64,000 nucleotides of DNA from Shinisaurus crocodilurus (lineage: Eukaryota; Chordata; Lepidosauria; Squamata; Shinisauridae), in the NCBI GenBank assembly GCA_021292165.1, contig CM037877.1, positions 299,104,726 to 299,168,725 on the forward strand, read 5' to 3'. Positions 51,760-62,106 of this stretch are shown here, piece by piece. Position numbers and translations under genes: made by a program. The first letter of the stretch is position 1, and the number at the start of each line of letters is the position of its first letter. A model generated the notes under the pieces. It did no database searches. It was not told where the DNA came from and was given only the letters and a program-made list of their open reading frames with translations.

Positions 51760-51783
51760 GGGGTGGGTGGGTGGGTGGGTGGA
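51760..51783 (+). repeat. (GGGT)n tract, G-quadruplex-capable
   Basis: Six GGG runs separated by single T on the + strand. Confidence 0.85.
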
Positions 51784-52122
51784 GTATTAAGTTGAACTGT
51801 TGAAATACATTTTGGGGAAGAGTAGAGCAGGTTTTCGTTTGGATCTGTTTGCAAATGTTTGTATTCTCTTTTAAAACTGATTTTTTTGTCAACCATTCCC
51901 AGTTACAGGTGCTGTCTGATTGCAGAGATTTCATTAAAAGCATTCAACCTGTGGAATTTGGCCAGCTGATCTCTTAATTCACCAGTAAAATTCAGAGTCA
52001 CTCTCAGTCTTCAATTTTGAAAGCGAGCCTACCTTTTGGACATGTTTAAAATTCTAATTTGAAATCTGAACTTTTTTGTCACATTTCGAATCTATGGTGA
52101 AACTTTTGTTCTGGCTCTAGGA

Positions 52123-52256
52123 CAGCCTCCCCCAGCCTGGCACACACACACCCATATGTATTGGACTATGACTCCCATCATCCCCATTCAGCCTGGCTGG
52201 GGATGATGGGGGTTGTAGTCTGGCCCCTCTGGAGGACGCGAGGTTGGAGAAGGCTA
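52123..52256. mobile_element. hAT-like MITE with target-site duplication
   Basis: Starts cagcctcccccagcctgg, ends ggttggagaaggcta. Flanks ctctagga (52115-52122) and ctctagaa (52257-52264) agree in 7 of 8 bases. It lies about 50 bases upstream of the inferred DLG4 promoter elements. Confidence 0.85.
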
Positions 52257-52294
52257 CTCTAGAAACTGGGATGTGATGGGTGTCCCTTCAAAGG

Positions 52295-52444
52295 GGCCAA
52301 GAACACTACATCCCCCAGAATGCCTTGGGGAGGGGAGGGGAGGGGCGGAGCTCAGCTCGCAATCTGGCAAATCTTTTAAGCCGGGCAGCTGTTTGGGAGG
52401 GAGATTAGGAGATTAAGGTTGTACATGTACAAACTGCTTGCGAG
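52295..52444 (+). promoter_or_regulatory. Inferred DLG4 promoter/5' UTR
   Basis: ZNF143-like actacatcccccagaatgcc at 52305-52324, followed by GGGGA repeats and a GC box ggggcgg (52342-52348), about 100 bases before the DLG4 ATG. No TATA box. Confidence 0.55.
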
Positions 52445-52463
52445 ATGCCAGTGAAAAGGCAAG
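52445..52463 (+). CDS. DLG4: DLG4 first coding exon (MPVKRQ)
   Basis: atg-cca-gtg-aaa-agg-caa-g then gtaaggg. Only 19 coding bases, ending in the phase needed by the exon at 58995. The match to the known DLG1 start, the good donor and the promoter elements upstream all support it. It is far too short for ORF-based detection. Confidence 0.8.
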
Positions 52464-55400
52464 GTAAGGGGGCTTCCGCGTTTTCCCTTCAGCAAACGTG
52501 CCCCTCCCCATGGAATATATTTGGGGCACAGGTTGGAGGTGGGGGGGGTTGTTCCCCCTTCTAGGGCAGTACCCATGATCCCTTTAAAACTGCTCTCTGC
52601 GTGTGCGAGTACACGCGCGTTACTTTGCAACCAAGGATGCAGGAAGGATTCCAATTGGGGGGGGGGGTGTCCAGCGAGATCAGTTAATGTGGATCGGGCA
52701 CCCCTTAACACCATTTCGCCGCTCCGACTGTGCACCGAGTTGTGGGGAGGGGAGGGGCTGGTCTTTCCCCCCACTGTTTTGGCATTGCAGATTTATCGAT
52801 AAAAGCGGCGATTCTATTCCACTTCTCTCGGAAGGAGCACAGAACGGGTGCTTGGGATGGTGGCGGAGTGGCATCGCCCCTGCTTTGCCTGCCGGAGGTC
52901 CCAGGTTCAGACCTTGGGCTGCAGCTCCCGAAAAGACCCCCCACCCAGAAACCTTGGAGAGTGCCTGCCCTTCAGTGCGGGCCACGCTGAGCTAGACGAA
53001 AACAGCTTCCTTTGTAGTCCAGATGGATTACTCTTGAGTTAGAAGGAAGTGAGGACGAAGCGTCTGTGCTTGTTGGAATGCTTGGAGCGTGGAGTTGCTC
53101 GTCTTCTGGATATACGTGTGGGGAGCTTAGGAATGGGCCAGAGACGTCCATGTGCGTATGTGATGGGGGGGAGCTTCAGATCCATCTGCGAAGAGCTGCG
53201 GGTCATAACTTTGGAGCCGTGCGTGGGCGTGTATTAGGTTCTTGCTGATCAGCCCTTGCAATTCTGGCGCGCTGTCCCATATGCCCGTACGATGTGATCT
53301 GCTGGGCAGGGCTGTACATAGACTGGGGGGACAGAGGCCCACTTGCGACGTGCGCGTTGATGGCCATCTTCGCGCATGCACGTTGGCACGCGCACCATCG
53401 GCCACTGGGCATTTTGGCACCTGTTTGGCTCGCTGCCGAATCCCTGCTCTTGTTGGGAGCCCGATGATGGGTAAGTTTGCTCCTGTCTTGTGTGCTGGCT
53501 GGGGCATGCTGGGAGTTGTAGGCCAAAAACATCGGGGGACCCGAGGTGGGAGAACACTGGGCCTGCCGGCGTGGTCAGCAGTGGCTCTGCAGGAGGTGTT
53601 GCTAGGGCTGAACCTGGATGCTGTGTGTGTGTAAAACGGGCCCCACCATGGAGCGAAGGTCCGTTCTGCCGAGGGGACACCAGTTTACCAAGACAATGAC
53701 ATGTGTTTGGGGACAGTAAAGTTCAGGGTGGAAGGAATAAGAGCCACACACCATGGTGGATCAGGCCCAGGGTCCATCTAGTCCAGCATTCTGTTCACAC
53801 AGGGGCCGACCAGCTGCCCACGGGAAACCCGCAAGCAGGACATGAGTGCAACAGCACCCTCCCGCCCATGTTCCCCAGCAACCGGTGTACATAGGCAGAC
53901 TGCCTCTGAGACTGAAGGTAGCATATAGCCCCTCAGGACTAGTAGCCCTTGATCGCCTCATCCTCTATAAGTCCTTCCTTTTGTCTGTCCTGCATCTCCC
54001 ACCAATCAGCTTCATGGCATGACCCCTTTGGGTTGCTGTATTAGGAGAGAGGGAGAAAAATGCCTCCCTGTCCACTTTCTCCACCCCAGGGCATCATTTT
54101 GGACACCTCTCTCCTGTCTCCCCCCTCATGTCTTCGCCCTTTTTCTAAGCTAAGCAGTCCCAGCTGCCTGTCACCTTTCCTCATAGGGGAGTCGCTCCAG
54201 CCCCTGGATCATTTGAGTTGCCCTTTTCCCAACTCTACAATGTCCCTTCCTGGGCGCGGTGACAAGAACTGTACACAGCATTCCATCATCATCATCAGGC
54301 GATCACTCGTGACCGAGTAAGATTGTCTTCCGGGATAAAAGGAGGAAATTCTAAAGAAGATTGTGTAGACTCTAGCGATGGGTCTGTAAGTGACTGTGGA
54401 GGCCAATTCTAGATCCACACAGCTTCCCACAGTGAGGACACAGGTTACCAGATAGAAGATGGTCCTGTAAAGGATTCATTTGACGTGCTTTTCGCTTAGC
54501 ACATTTCTCCCTTTCACCTTGCACTCGGGCTTCTTCAAAGTCCATGGAACCTTTGTGAAAGGCCAGCCTCCATTTAGATCGTTCATGTGTGGTCACACCA
54601 TAGATTTATGTAAGGGAGTATGATCTTGGCAGTTTTATTTTCGATTCCTAATTATGCCCCACATGGAATTTGACTTTTTCTCAGCAGCCACACAATCTGG
54701 GCCGACGTTTTCATCATCGAGCTGCCCACCACCACCCCAGAATGCTGCCTGGGCTGTGACCTTTGCCCTTCTGGCCTCTGCCCGCAGAAATTCCAGGCGG
54801 CTGTGTGCCTTGAGCAGTGAAGAACCCCGTCCCTGCATGCCTGTACAGGGGAAATGCCCCTAGGCAACTCACGCAAGCAAGCCAAGTCGTAGGTTGCAGG
54901 GGAGGGTCACATTCACCTATTCATTCATACTGGTATTCCTTAATGCCACCTTTTGGCTCTACAGTGGACCCCCAAATCGCTTACGGAAAACAAACTAAAA
55001 TCAATAAAATCAAGCATTAAAGCATATTTCAGACAAATTACAGATGGACATCAATTTCTGTAAAAGAGAATTGCATCCCCACCCCCAAAATCCCATATAA
55101 TTCAGGGGATCAAGCAAGATTTAAGGTGCAATTTAAAAGAATCATTTTCATAGCCCTTTTTAAAAAAAAACCATGAAGAATGAAAGCCGTGTGGGTCTCC
55201 TGAGGGAGGGGCTTCCCCAGAGACAAGGTGCCACGACTAAGAGAGCCCTGTCCTGCATACCCACCAATCTCACTTTGGACAGAAGTGGGGCACAGATAAT
55301 CCTGTTTGCTTTGGGAGGACTGTGGGAAGGGAATTCCGGAACTGGCGAGGCTGTCTGTTTTGGGGCATGCATGAAGGTCGAAGGGGATGCGTTCTGCACA

Positions 55401-56336
55401 TGCCCAGAGATACTCTCTCCTGATCGTTACTACACAAGTTCCAGGGCTGGACCTTGGCACTGAGAACGTGTTCCAGGACGGTACACTGGCTCAAAATAGC
55501 CAAAAGTGAGATTATTATGCTCTATAACCCGATGGTTAGCTCATTTCTGTTTGCAACAAAATTCCGCCTTGGGAGGCTCCGTGGTAGTGCCCTTGCTTTG
55601 CACGCAGAGGGTCCCCGGTTCCATCTCTGGCTTCTCCAGGTAGAGCGAGGAAAGAATCCTGCCTGAATCCCTGGAAAGTCATGGCTGCCAGTCAGTGTCG
55701 GAAGTCCTGGACTAGATGGACCTCGGGTCTGGCTCCATATGAGGCAGCTTCCTAGGTTCCCTGGGGTTGCTTAGGGAGAGAGAAGAACGCCTGGAAAAGA
55801 CCCTTCTGTGAGCTTCATGGCTGAACAAGAAGTCAAACTTGGCTCCGCCTTCCCCAAAGCTAGCGTCCTCCTAATCCACTGCCATGAAATATATTTAGAA
55901 TTTTAGAAAGAACTGCCAAATCAGAACAGGCCAGCCTTCCCCCCAACCTGGTGCCTTCCAGGTGTGTTGGACTACAACTCCCAGCATCCCCCAGCCAGCA
56001 TGCTCTGGCTGGGGGTTGCTGGGAGTTGCAGCCCAACACACCTGGAAGGAGTGGGCCCAAGGCCTTCAGAGCCTTTGGAAGGACGAGGCGAGGGCGGTGT
56101 TGCAATGTCTATGGGCTGGCTGACGCATGAATGGCGCATCCCTTCTGAACCTCTCTCGCTGCTTGCCAAGGTAACTCTTGATGAGCAACAGCTGAGTGTG
56201 TGTGTGTGTGAGTGAGAGAGAGAGAGAGAAAGAACCGATGGAAAGCATCGCTGCGCATGAGGTGGTGACAGAAGCTCCGTCTGTGATGAAGATCGACCTG
56301 CGTGCGTAAGTTGCATGATTCTGCATTCATCCAGCA

Positions 56337-56368
<32 letters not shown>

Positions 56369-59300
56369 TGTGTGAGGAATGAACTCTCTGTGCCTGGTCT
56401 CTCGTGTGCGTGCGTGCGTACGTGCACGGTGCGGATGGAGTGCCCATTCTCTAGCGCGGCCTTCCCCACGCGCATGCCCTCCAGAGGTGTTGCTCCCTTC
56501 AGACCCAGCCAGCATGTCCAGTGGTTTGAAGTTGTAGTTCAAACTATCTGGAAGGCACCGAGTTGGACGCTGCTGCTCGAGCACGTGGTGGCTGCAACAT
56601 CTACGTAGGTGCGCATCTGCGTGTGCTCTGACACGCATGTCATGCTGCACACGGGCCTGTGTAGAAACGCCAGAGGGCACGGGCTGCAGTCCTCGCGCAT
56701 CTGCGAGCTGGTTCGCCGTGAGCGGGCATTGCGCGTGAGGAACGATGGAGTCCATCGCGTGCGGGGCTGAGTACCTGTTGTTGGGTTGTTGTTTTTTTGC
56801 TCTGATCTCTCTCAAGAAGAATTCTGTGTAACTTAGAAGCTTGCTTCCTGCAACCCAGGGCAAAGCAAGGGGCTTGTCTATCTCGCTGTTGCTTTTCTTG
56901 TTCTGTGCGATGAACGCCGAGGACCCTGCAAGCCAACTTTATACTGAGTTGGACTACTGGACCAACTAACTTAGCGTTGTCTGCTCCAGGCTTCCCCAAC
57001 CTGTTGCCCTCTGCATGTGTTGGACTACAACTCCCAGCGTCCCCCAGCCTGGCTGGGGGACGCTGGGAGTTGTAGTCCAACACATGCAGAGGGCAACAGG
57101 TTGGGGAAGCCTGGTCTACTCAGATTGCCAGCAGCTTGTCCAGGGGCTCTGACAGAGAGAAGCCCTTTTCTCAAAATCTTCCCCCGCCCCAGCTGGAGAT
57201 GGCAGGTTTTGAACCTGGGACCTTCTGCATGCAAAGTATGAGCAATGCCCCCACCCCCCCTTCAGCTGCTGGTACAGACAGAGGAGAAGATGTGCCGCTC
57301 GGTGTAACTCAGTTTCCCCCACTCTGTTTCTGGGAAATGGGTGTGTCTGGAGCCTCAGCTCAACGCACCCCCATGGACTGAAGAGAGGCAGAGGGAGAAG
57401 TCCCCTGGTTCCCCCTGCCTGCACACCAGAAACTTTGTGTGGGTTGAGCGTATGATAAGGCCGCCTTCCCCACCCCGGGTGCCCTCCAGAAACGTTGGAC
57501 TACAACTCCCATCGTCCCCCAGCACTCTGCAAGGTGAAGGGAACTGTGGGGCCTGCACCCTCCAGGGCTATTTGAGGTCACTCCTTGAATGTTTCACAGC
57601 TTCAGTTTTTTAAAAAACTTTGAAGCGCCAAGTATTCCACTCAGTTGCTTACGAAGACGTTCGTTTGCTCCTAACCAGCTTCCAACGTTCTAGCCGATAC
57701 ATGCAGGGACACCCGGTGGGCACCAGGCCCTTTTTATTTTAAGATGTTATACAATCACACTTATTTTATTATATTTAACACAATTACATAACTTGAAACA
57801 TACTAGGCTATCTATATATTTATGTTCTGCCTGTTCTGAAACCATTTCCTCTCCGTGGGCTTCCTCACCACGATTTATTTATTTTATTTTCAGCATTTAG
57901 CTCCCCAACTTTCTATAAACTATTCATGGCATTTCAACAATAAAAAACACAATGCAAAATAAAGTAATAAGATATCAAAATGTCTGCCTCTGCCCCTACA
58001 GTTGAAGCAGGCAACTAAACATATCCATTTTACAGTTGTAGAAACTGAGGCAGAGGGGTAAAACAAGAACAAAAAATTCCGCTTCTCTTTAGCCAAGCAG
58101 GGGGTGGAAGGGGGAGATGTGAGCCCAGGGCTCTGCCTATTTTCTTTTTTATTCCTTGATAAATTTATGAGCTGCCTTTTGACCCAAATATGACCCCCAA
58201 GGAGACTTATATTTAAAACTGTAAAACAATTGAAAATCATAACGGATTACAAAAGGTTGAAAGCGTCAAAAAGGCAGAATTAAGAGCAGTAGAAAATCTT
58301 AAAAACAGTGCTGGACTAATCCATTTAAGGCACAATCCTATGCACATTTAGACAGAAAAAAGTCCTACAACTCCCAGCATGCCCCAACCAGCATGGCTGG
58401 CTGGGGTATGCTGGGAGTTGTAGGACTATTTTTTGTCTAAACATGCATAGGATTGCACCCTTAAGGTGCAATCCTGCACACGTTTAGACTGGGAAAAGTC
58501 CTCCGGCTGGCTGCGGAATGCCAGAAATTGTAGGATGTTTTTCGGTCTAAATGTACATAGGATTGCAGCCTTAAAATACTAAAAATTATGCAGACCAAAA
58601 AAAAAAAAAGTTTTCACAGCCCACCAAAAACTGAACAAGGAAGGGGCCAGTTTAATTTTCTTAGCGAGAGGGTTCCACAGGTGGGGTGCCGCCACTGAGA
58701 AGGCCCTATATCCCGTGTTCTCCACAATATGGCTTCTCTTGGCGGTGAGACACACAGACAGAAAGGCCTCCAAAGAAGATGTTAAAACTACGGCAAGCTT
58801 ATATGGGATGAGGCCGTCTTTAACAGCCTGGCTATCTGTTTAGGGCTGTCTAGGTAAAACGCCTTGAATTGTGCCTGGCGGGTCCACCTCTTCCGCCAGG
58901 GCTGCAAAACCAACCTTCCCCACCCCTTGTGCGTCTTGGGGTTGGTGCTGAGCCCCCTTCTCTCTTTCTGCCCCCCTTCCCCCCTCCATCCCAGACACGG
59001 CGGCCGCCCTGCGCCTCATGGAGGAGTCGCTGCTGCTGGACCAGAATTTCCGGCACAAGGCAGAAAAGCTCCTCGGCATCTTCCAAAGCGAACTCTTCCA
59101 GGCGCTTCTAGGTGCGTATGGCTGGGGCTGTGGACCCAAGAGGTCGGGGGGCTTGAAGCAATTCAGGAGATGCCTAACGAGCGGGGGGGGGGAAGGGGGC
59201 AGGGCTTATGTGAGGGGCGGAGGCACTCTTGGTATGTTCAGAGGCCCTCTCGTCGTCCTTCACTTCATGCGTTCCTGCCGTCGAAAGTAGGTTGCCGGGG

Positions 59301-61581
59301 TGTTGCACGCATGAAGCCTACAACTCCCAGCATGCCCCAGCCAGCTATGCTGGCTGGGGCATGCTGGGAGTTGTAGGCCAAAAACATCTGGGGACCCAAG
59401 GTTGAGAAACACTGGTGTAGAAGGTCTTTCTTGTGGGGTGGGGGAGGGAAGTGCGCTTTGAGGGAGAGAGAGAGAAATTTGGGGGGGGGCGGGGTGTCCA
59501 CTAGCGCAGTCTTCCCCAACCTGTCGCCCTCCAAGATGTGTTGGACTGCAGCGCCCAACATTCCCAGCCAGCAGGCTGGGAATGATGGGCATTGCAGTCC
59601 AACACATCTTGGAGGGCGGCAAGCTGGGGAAGCGCACGAGGATTTCTAGTGTCTGGCATTATTTCTCAGGATATAAGGCTTGTTCAGGGTGTGTGGGGAT
59701 TGGGGGTTTTTTTCCCCCCTCTTTTTTTCTTTTTTAGAAACTGTATCTTGCGTATTTTTAGATGAAGAGATCTCAGCTATTTTGAGCGGGGCTCTCGAAT
59801 CTTGTAATTTTCCAGAATTTGGACACACTGTTTATATAAGCGGCGGTGGCTGGAGGCCACATTTTGCAGAGAGGAGACATAGCTAAACTATCAAAGCGAT
59901 TGGGTGTAACTATTTCGGGGTTGTGGATGGGGGGGGGGAGGAGAGAGGGGGAGGGAAGAGAGATTTCAAAGGCAAAGTACGGACCCGGTTCCACACTGGA
60001 GGTTTAAACAGCCAGGCAAGTGGGATTAGATGTATTATATGGGGATAAATACATTTGGAAAGCATAGGTGAAGCAGAATGCCCTGGAGGAAGGGGGGAGG
60101 AGCTTTGGATGTGTGGGTGGAGCACTAGGGAGAAGTGGGTGGAGCTTACCAGTGGGGGCGGGGGGTGGGGCAATGTAGGAGGAGCTTCTGCAGGAGGAGA
60201 GGGGAGGGCTAGGGAATTCATGGGGAAAGGGGTGTGCTGAAAAGGAAGAAGGTGGCCTTACACAATGCTGGAGATTGGACTGGAGGTGAAGGGTTAGGAT
60301 CCAGCAGTGATGCTAGGTACTGAAAAGATCCCACAGGACAAAAAAAGAATGCACAAATCTCCATATGCTAATTCACATATGCTCTAAAGTCTCTCTCTGT
60401 GTGTGCGTGTCTGTAAAGGCCCCCCTCCCCGTCTCCTAAGGACACCCCTGTTTGTAAAAAGGGATGCATGGACAGGGGAGAGGAGGGCATTTGAGTTCAG
60501 AAAAAAAAAAAAACCCTCAGGCAGAAGGATTCAGGGGGGTGGCAGGAGGGGAAGCACATGTGGACACAAGGCCAGCTCATCCAGGGGGATCCGATGCCGC
60601 AGAGATCCTCAGGGCCCCTGTAGCTTTATTTCAGCGAGTGCCCCTGGAGAGCAGGGTGGTTGGGGCAGAGGGCCTCCCAGAGATTCGGGGCTCCAAATGA
60701 AAGATGCGGGGCTCCTGCCCTAATGGGCCGCCCCCTCACACCGCCTCTGGCTGGGTTTCTGTCCTTTGTCCTGTCCTTTGAACTCTGGGCTCCTGGAGGG
60801 GGCGAGCGTGTGGCTGGATCCTGTGCTGGCTTCGAGGGTGCCCAAACACAAGGCTGGCCAGGCAGTTCTCCCAGACGCTGGGCGGCGGTGCAGAGGGCCA
60901 CACCTCTGCAGGAGCGACACACCTGCCAGCGGGCGGCTGCGGCCGAGCCTCAGAGAGGGGGTGTCTTCCAACAGCTGGCCCAGGGCCGTGTCCTCTCCTG
61001 AGACGGGGAAAGTCTCCTCCTCCTCTTCCATCCGGCAGCCCTCCACCTGCGGACAATCTGCCAGCCAGCCAGCCAGGGAGGGGCCTTGGCTGCACTTGTG
61101 GGACTAAATATAGGGCTTAATCTGCGTTTCATAATTACCTCTGAGCTGGGCCGTGCTGACGGGATGCCCTGAAGCGGTCGAGGAGGAGCCCTGCCAAAGC
61201 CCTTCCCTCCTCGTAGGCAGCTGAGCGTAGGCCGGCGGGCGGGAGCAGCTTGGCCTACCCCGCAGGGGGCACTTGAGGTGCTGGGGTGGGGAGGGGGCTC
61301 CTCCGATGCCCATTCCGTTGGTAAAACGTATCACCTTATTTCGAGCAATATATATCTGCCGGCTGGCTGGGGGATTCTGGGAGTTGTGGTCCAACACAGG
61401 TGGGGGGGGGCACCCGATTGGGGAAGGCAGAGAAATTTGCCATGACTATTTGTTTTGATTTGATTTGATTTGATCATTATTTGACTTCCTCCCTCACAAT
61501 CGGGGTCTAGATATCCAGGAGTTTTATGAAGTCACCGTTTCAGACAGTCGCCACACCACTTCACGGAGGCGTCGGCCTAAG
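52445..61581 (+). CDS. DLG4: DLG4 (PSD-95), first three coding exons of the L27 form; gene continues right
   Basis: MAGUK scaffold of the postsynaptic density. Exons: 52445-52463 (MPVKRQ plus one base, donor gtaagg), 58995-59111 and 61511-61581. Joined phases give Q-D-T-A-A-A-L. The first six residues resemble the start of the SAP97/DLG1 L27 form (MPVRKQ), and exons 2-3 encode an L27 domain ending IFQSELFQALL-DIQEFYEV. The third exon ends in a basic SRRRPK stretch. L27 recruits partner L27 proteins; in PSD-95 this is the beta-type N-terminus, as opposed to the palmitoylated CxC N-terminus, which is not seen here. PDZ, SH3 and GK exons must lie downstream. The paralogues DLG1-3 are possible by sequence, but adjacency to ACADVL fits DLG4. 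Confidence 0.85.
52850..52990 (+). mobile_element. tRNA-derived SINE, second type (partial)
   Basis: ctgctttgcctgccggaggtcccaggttcagacc...cttggagagtgcctgcccttcagtg. Confidence 0.6.
53501..53568. mobile_element. Half hAT-like MITE
   Basis: tgctggctggggcatgctgggagttgtaggcc...acccgaggtgggagaacactg; same tip as the 38400 element. Confidence 0.7.
53755..54283 (-). mobile_element. Decayed CR1-type LINE (minus strand)
   Basis: Starts with the complement of the 25060-type tail (ggtccatctagtccagcattctg), then the reversed RT C-terminus (ctcctgtctccc, cctcataggggagtc). Confidence 0.65.
54285..54600 (-). mobile_element. 3' fragment of the zinc-finger-ended element (minus strand)
   Basis: Frame 54372-54596 (minus) ends in the same [17 protein letters not shown] zinc finger as 9250-9655, and the UTR begins with the same gaagacaatcttactcggtcacgagtg end. 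Only a handful of residues differ. Confidence 0.6.
54940..55450 (-). mobile_element. Decayed L2-like tail (minus strand)
   Basis: A/T-rich reversed UTR (ccccaaatcgcttacggaaaacaaac) followed by the reversed coding end (gtgccacgactaagagagccctgtc). Confidence 0.5.
55566..55765 (+). mobile_element. tRNA-derived SINE, second type
   Basis: cttgctttgcacgcagagggtccccggttccatctc...tgccagtcagtgtcgg...gaggcagcttccta. Confidence 0.75.
55932..56055. mobile_element. hAT-like palindromic MITE
   Basis: cagccttccccccaacctggtgccttccaggtgtgttgg, mirrored by ccaacacacctggaag; the right tip is decayed. Confidence 0.8.
56195..56370. repeat. (GT)n and (GA)n microsatellites
   Basis: gtgtgtgtgtgtg followed by gagagaga at about 56197-56228 and again at about 56338-56367. 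Confidence 0.8.
56456..56577. mobile_element. Decayed palindromic MITE
   Basis: gcggccttccccacgcgcatgccctccagagg...tgaagttgtagttcaaactatctggaaggcacc. Confidence 0.55.
56987..57113. mobile_element. hAT-like palindromic MITE with target-site duplication
   Basis: CAGGCTTCCCCAACCTG...CAGGTTGGGGAAGCCTG, both arms perfect. Flanks gtctgctc (56979-56986) and gtctactc (57114-57121) agree in 7 of 8 bases. Confidence 0.92.
57120..57250 (-). mobile_element. tRNA-derived SINE fragment (minus strand)
   Basis: ggttttgaacctgggaccttctgcatgcaaag is the complement of the box B region of the 44321 type. Confidence 0.55.
57461..57570. mobile_element. Partial palindromic MITE (left arm)
   Basis: gccttccccaccccgggtgccctccag...ttggactacaactcccatcg. 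Confidence 0.6.
57720..58310 (-). mobile_element. Probable decayed LINE tails
   Basis: A/T-rich sequence with several tail-like parts (gagctgccttttgaccc followed by caaggagactta and an A-rich run). Family uncertain. Confidence 0.35.
58325..58463. mobile_element. Palindromic MITE, TTAA type (first of a tandem pair)
   Basis: TTAAggcacaatcctatgcac...gcataggattgcaccctTAA, arms near perfect. TTAA at both ends. Confidence 0.85.
58461..58575. mobile_element. Palindromic MITE, TTAA type (second of a tandem pair)
   Basis: ttaaggtgcaatcctgcacacgtttagac...gtctaaatgtacataggattgcagccttaa. It shares the TTAA with the preceding copy and has a shortened core. Confidence 0.78.
58576..58860 (-). mobile_element. 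L2-like 3' end (minus strand)
   Basis: Minus-strand frame RAFSVAAPHLWNPLAKKIKLAPSLF; A-run at 58599-58611. Confidence 0.6.
58995..59111 (+). CDS. DLG4: DLG4 exon 2, L27 domain
   Basis: Acceptor tcccag, donor gtgcgt, 117 nt. Encodes LRLMEESLLLDQNF and GIFQSELFQALL, the helices of an L27 domain. Confidence 0.9.
   Translation, partial: TRRPPCASWRSRCCWTRISGTRQKSSSASSKANSSRRF
59308..59415. mobile_element. hAT-like palindromic MITE, left tip missing
   Basis: gcctacaactcccagcatgccccagccagc, mirrored, then aaaaacatctggggacccaaggttgagaaacactg. Confidence 0.78.
59507..59640. mobile_element. hAT-like palindromic MITE
   Basis: cagtcttccccaacctgtcgccctccaagatgtgttgg, mirrored by ccaacacatcttggagggcggcaagctggggaag. 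Confidence 0.78.
59641..61350. other. DLG4 intron, no recognised element
   Basis: 1.7 kb of intron in which I recognise no gene or known repeat. From about 60570 to 61270 it is GC-rich with overlapping open frames on both strands. A minus-strand stretch 60939-61051 has exon-like borders, but I recognise no protein. Confidence 0.4.
61355..61430. mobile_element. Half palindromic MITE
   Basis: gccggctggctgggggattctgggagttgtggtccaacacagg...cacccgattgggg. Confidence 0.65.
61511..61581 (+). CDS. DLG4: DLG4 exon 3, end of L27
   Basis: Acceptor gtctag, donor gtgagt, 71 nt: (D)IQEFYEVTVSDSR then TTSRRRPK. DIQEFYEVT is the hallmark end of DLG L27 domains. Confidence 0.9.
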
Positions 61582-61952
61582 GTGAGTGACTATTCGGCCT
61601 GCTCGCCGCAGCTCAGCCTTGCAACATCGGTGCCTCTGAGTTCGTACAGAGTCCGTTTCTCTCGTCAGTGAACAAGCGCTCTCCGTTGCTGCCGTATCTG
61701 GGCTGAGGGCTGAGGCTCCCAAAATCACAAGGCGTAATTCCTGCGTGACTTTTATTTTCCTTAGAAATGAATGTGTGTGGAGGACGTGGAAAGGGCCGCA
61801 CAGACCGTCTCACCCTCCCGCTACCCCAACATTTTCTTGGCCAGGGCTGGCCCAACTGCACAACCAAACCCAATCCCAAACGTAATTAGGGGTGCCGGTG
61901 AAGAAATCTCGAGCTCTACTGTGAAAAGCTTTCCACCCGGCATGCTCTACGG

Positions 61953-62094
61953 CAGCCTTCCCCAACCTGGAGCCCTCCAGATGTGTTGGAGGACTACAAC
62001 TCCCAGCATGCCCCAGCCAGCATGGCTGGCTGGGGCATGCTGGGAGTTGTAGTCCTCCAACACATCTGGAGGGCTCCAGGTTGGGGAAGGCCTG
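61953..62094. mobile_element. Perfect hAT-like palindromic MITE
   Basis: cagccttccccaacctggagccctccag, mirrored to ctggagggctccaggttggggaaggcctg with a gccagcatggctggc centre. The youngest-looking copy by arm identity. No flanking duplication was found. Confidence 0.88.
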
Positions 62095-62106
62095 CTTGCT
62101 GTACAA

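Larger units (their letters stand above)
51251..52294. other. ACADVL-DLG4 intergenic region
   Basis: About 1 kb with no gene. It contains an A-run at 51416-51430, a (GGGT)n tract at 51760-51783 and a hAT-like MITE at 52123-52256. Confidence 0.65.

Noticed and set aside
52445..61581. DLG1, DLG2 or DLG3 rather than DLG4
   Set aside because: The N-terminus looks DLG1-like, but adjacency to ACADVL and DVL2 and the divergence of the L27 sequence favour DLG4.
61953..62094. MicroRNA hairpins or transcription terminators for the perfect palindromes
   Set aside because: Many dispersed copies with shared ends and target duplications identify them as MITEs; nothing shows dedicated transcription.
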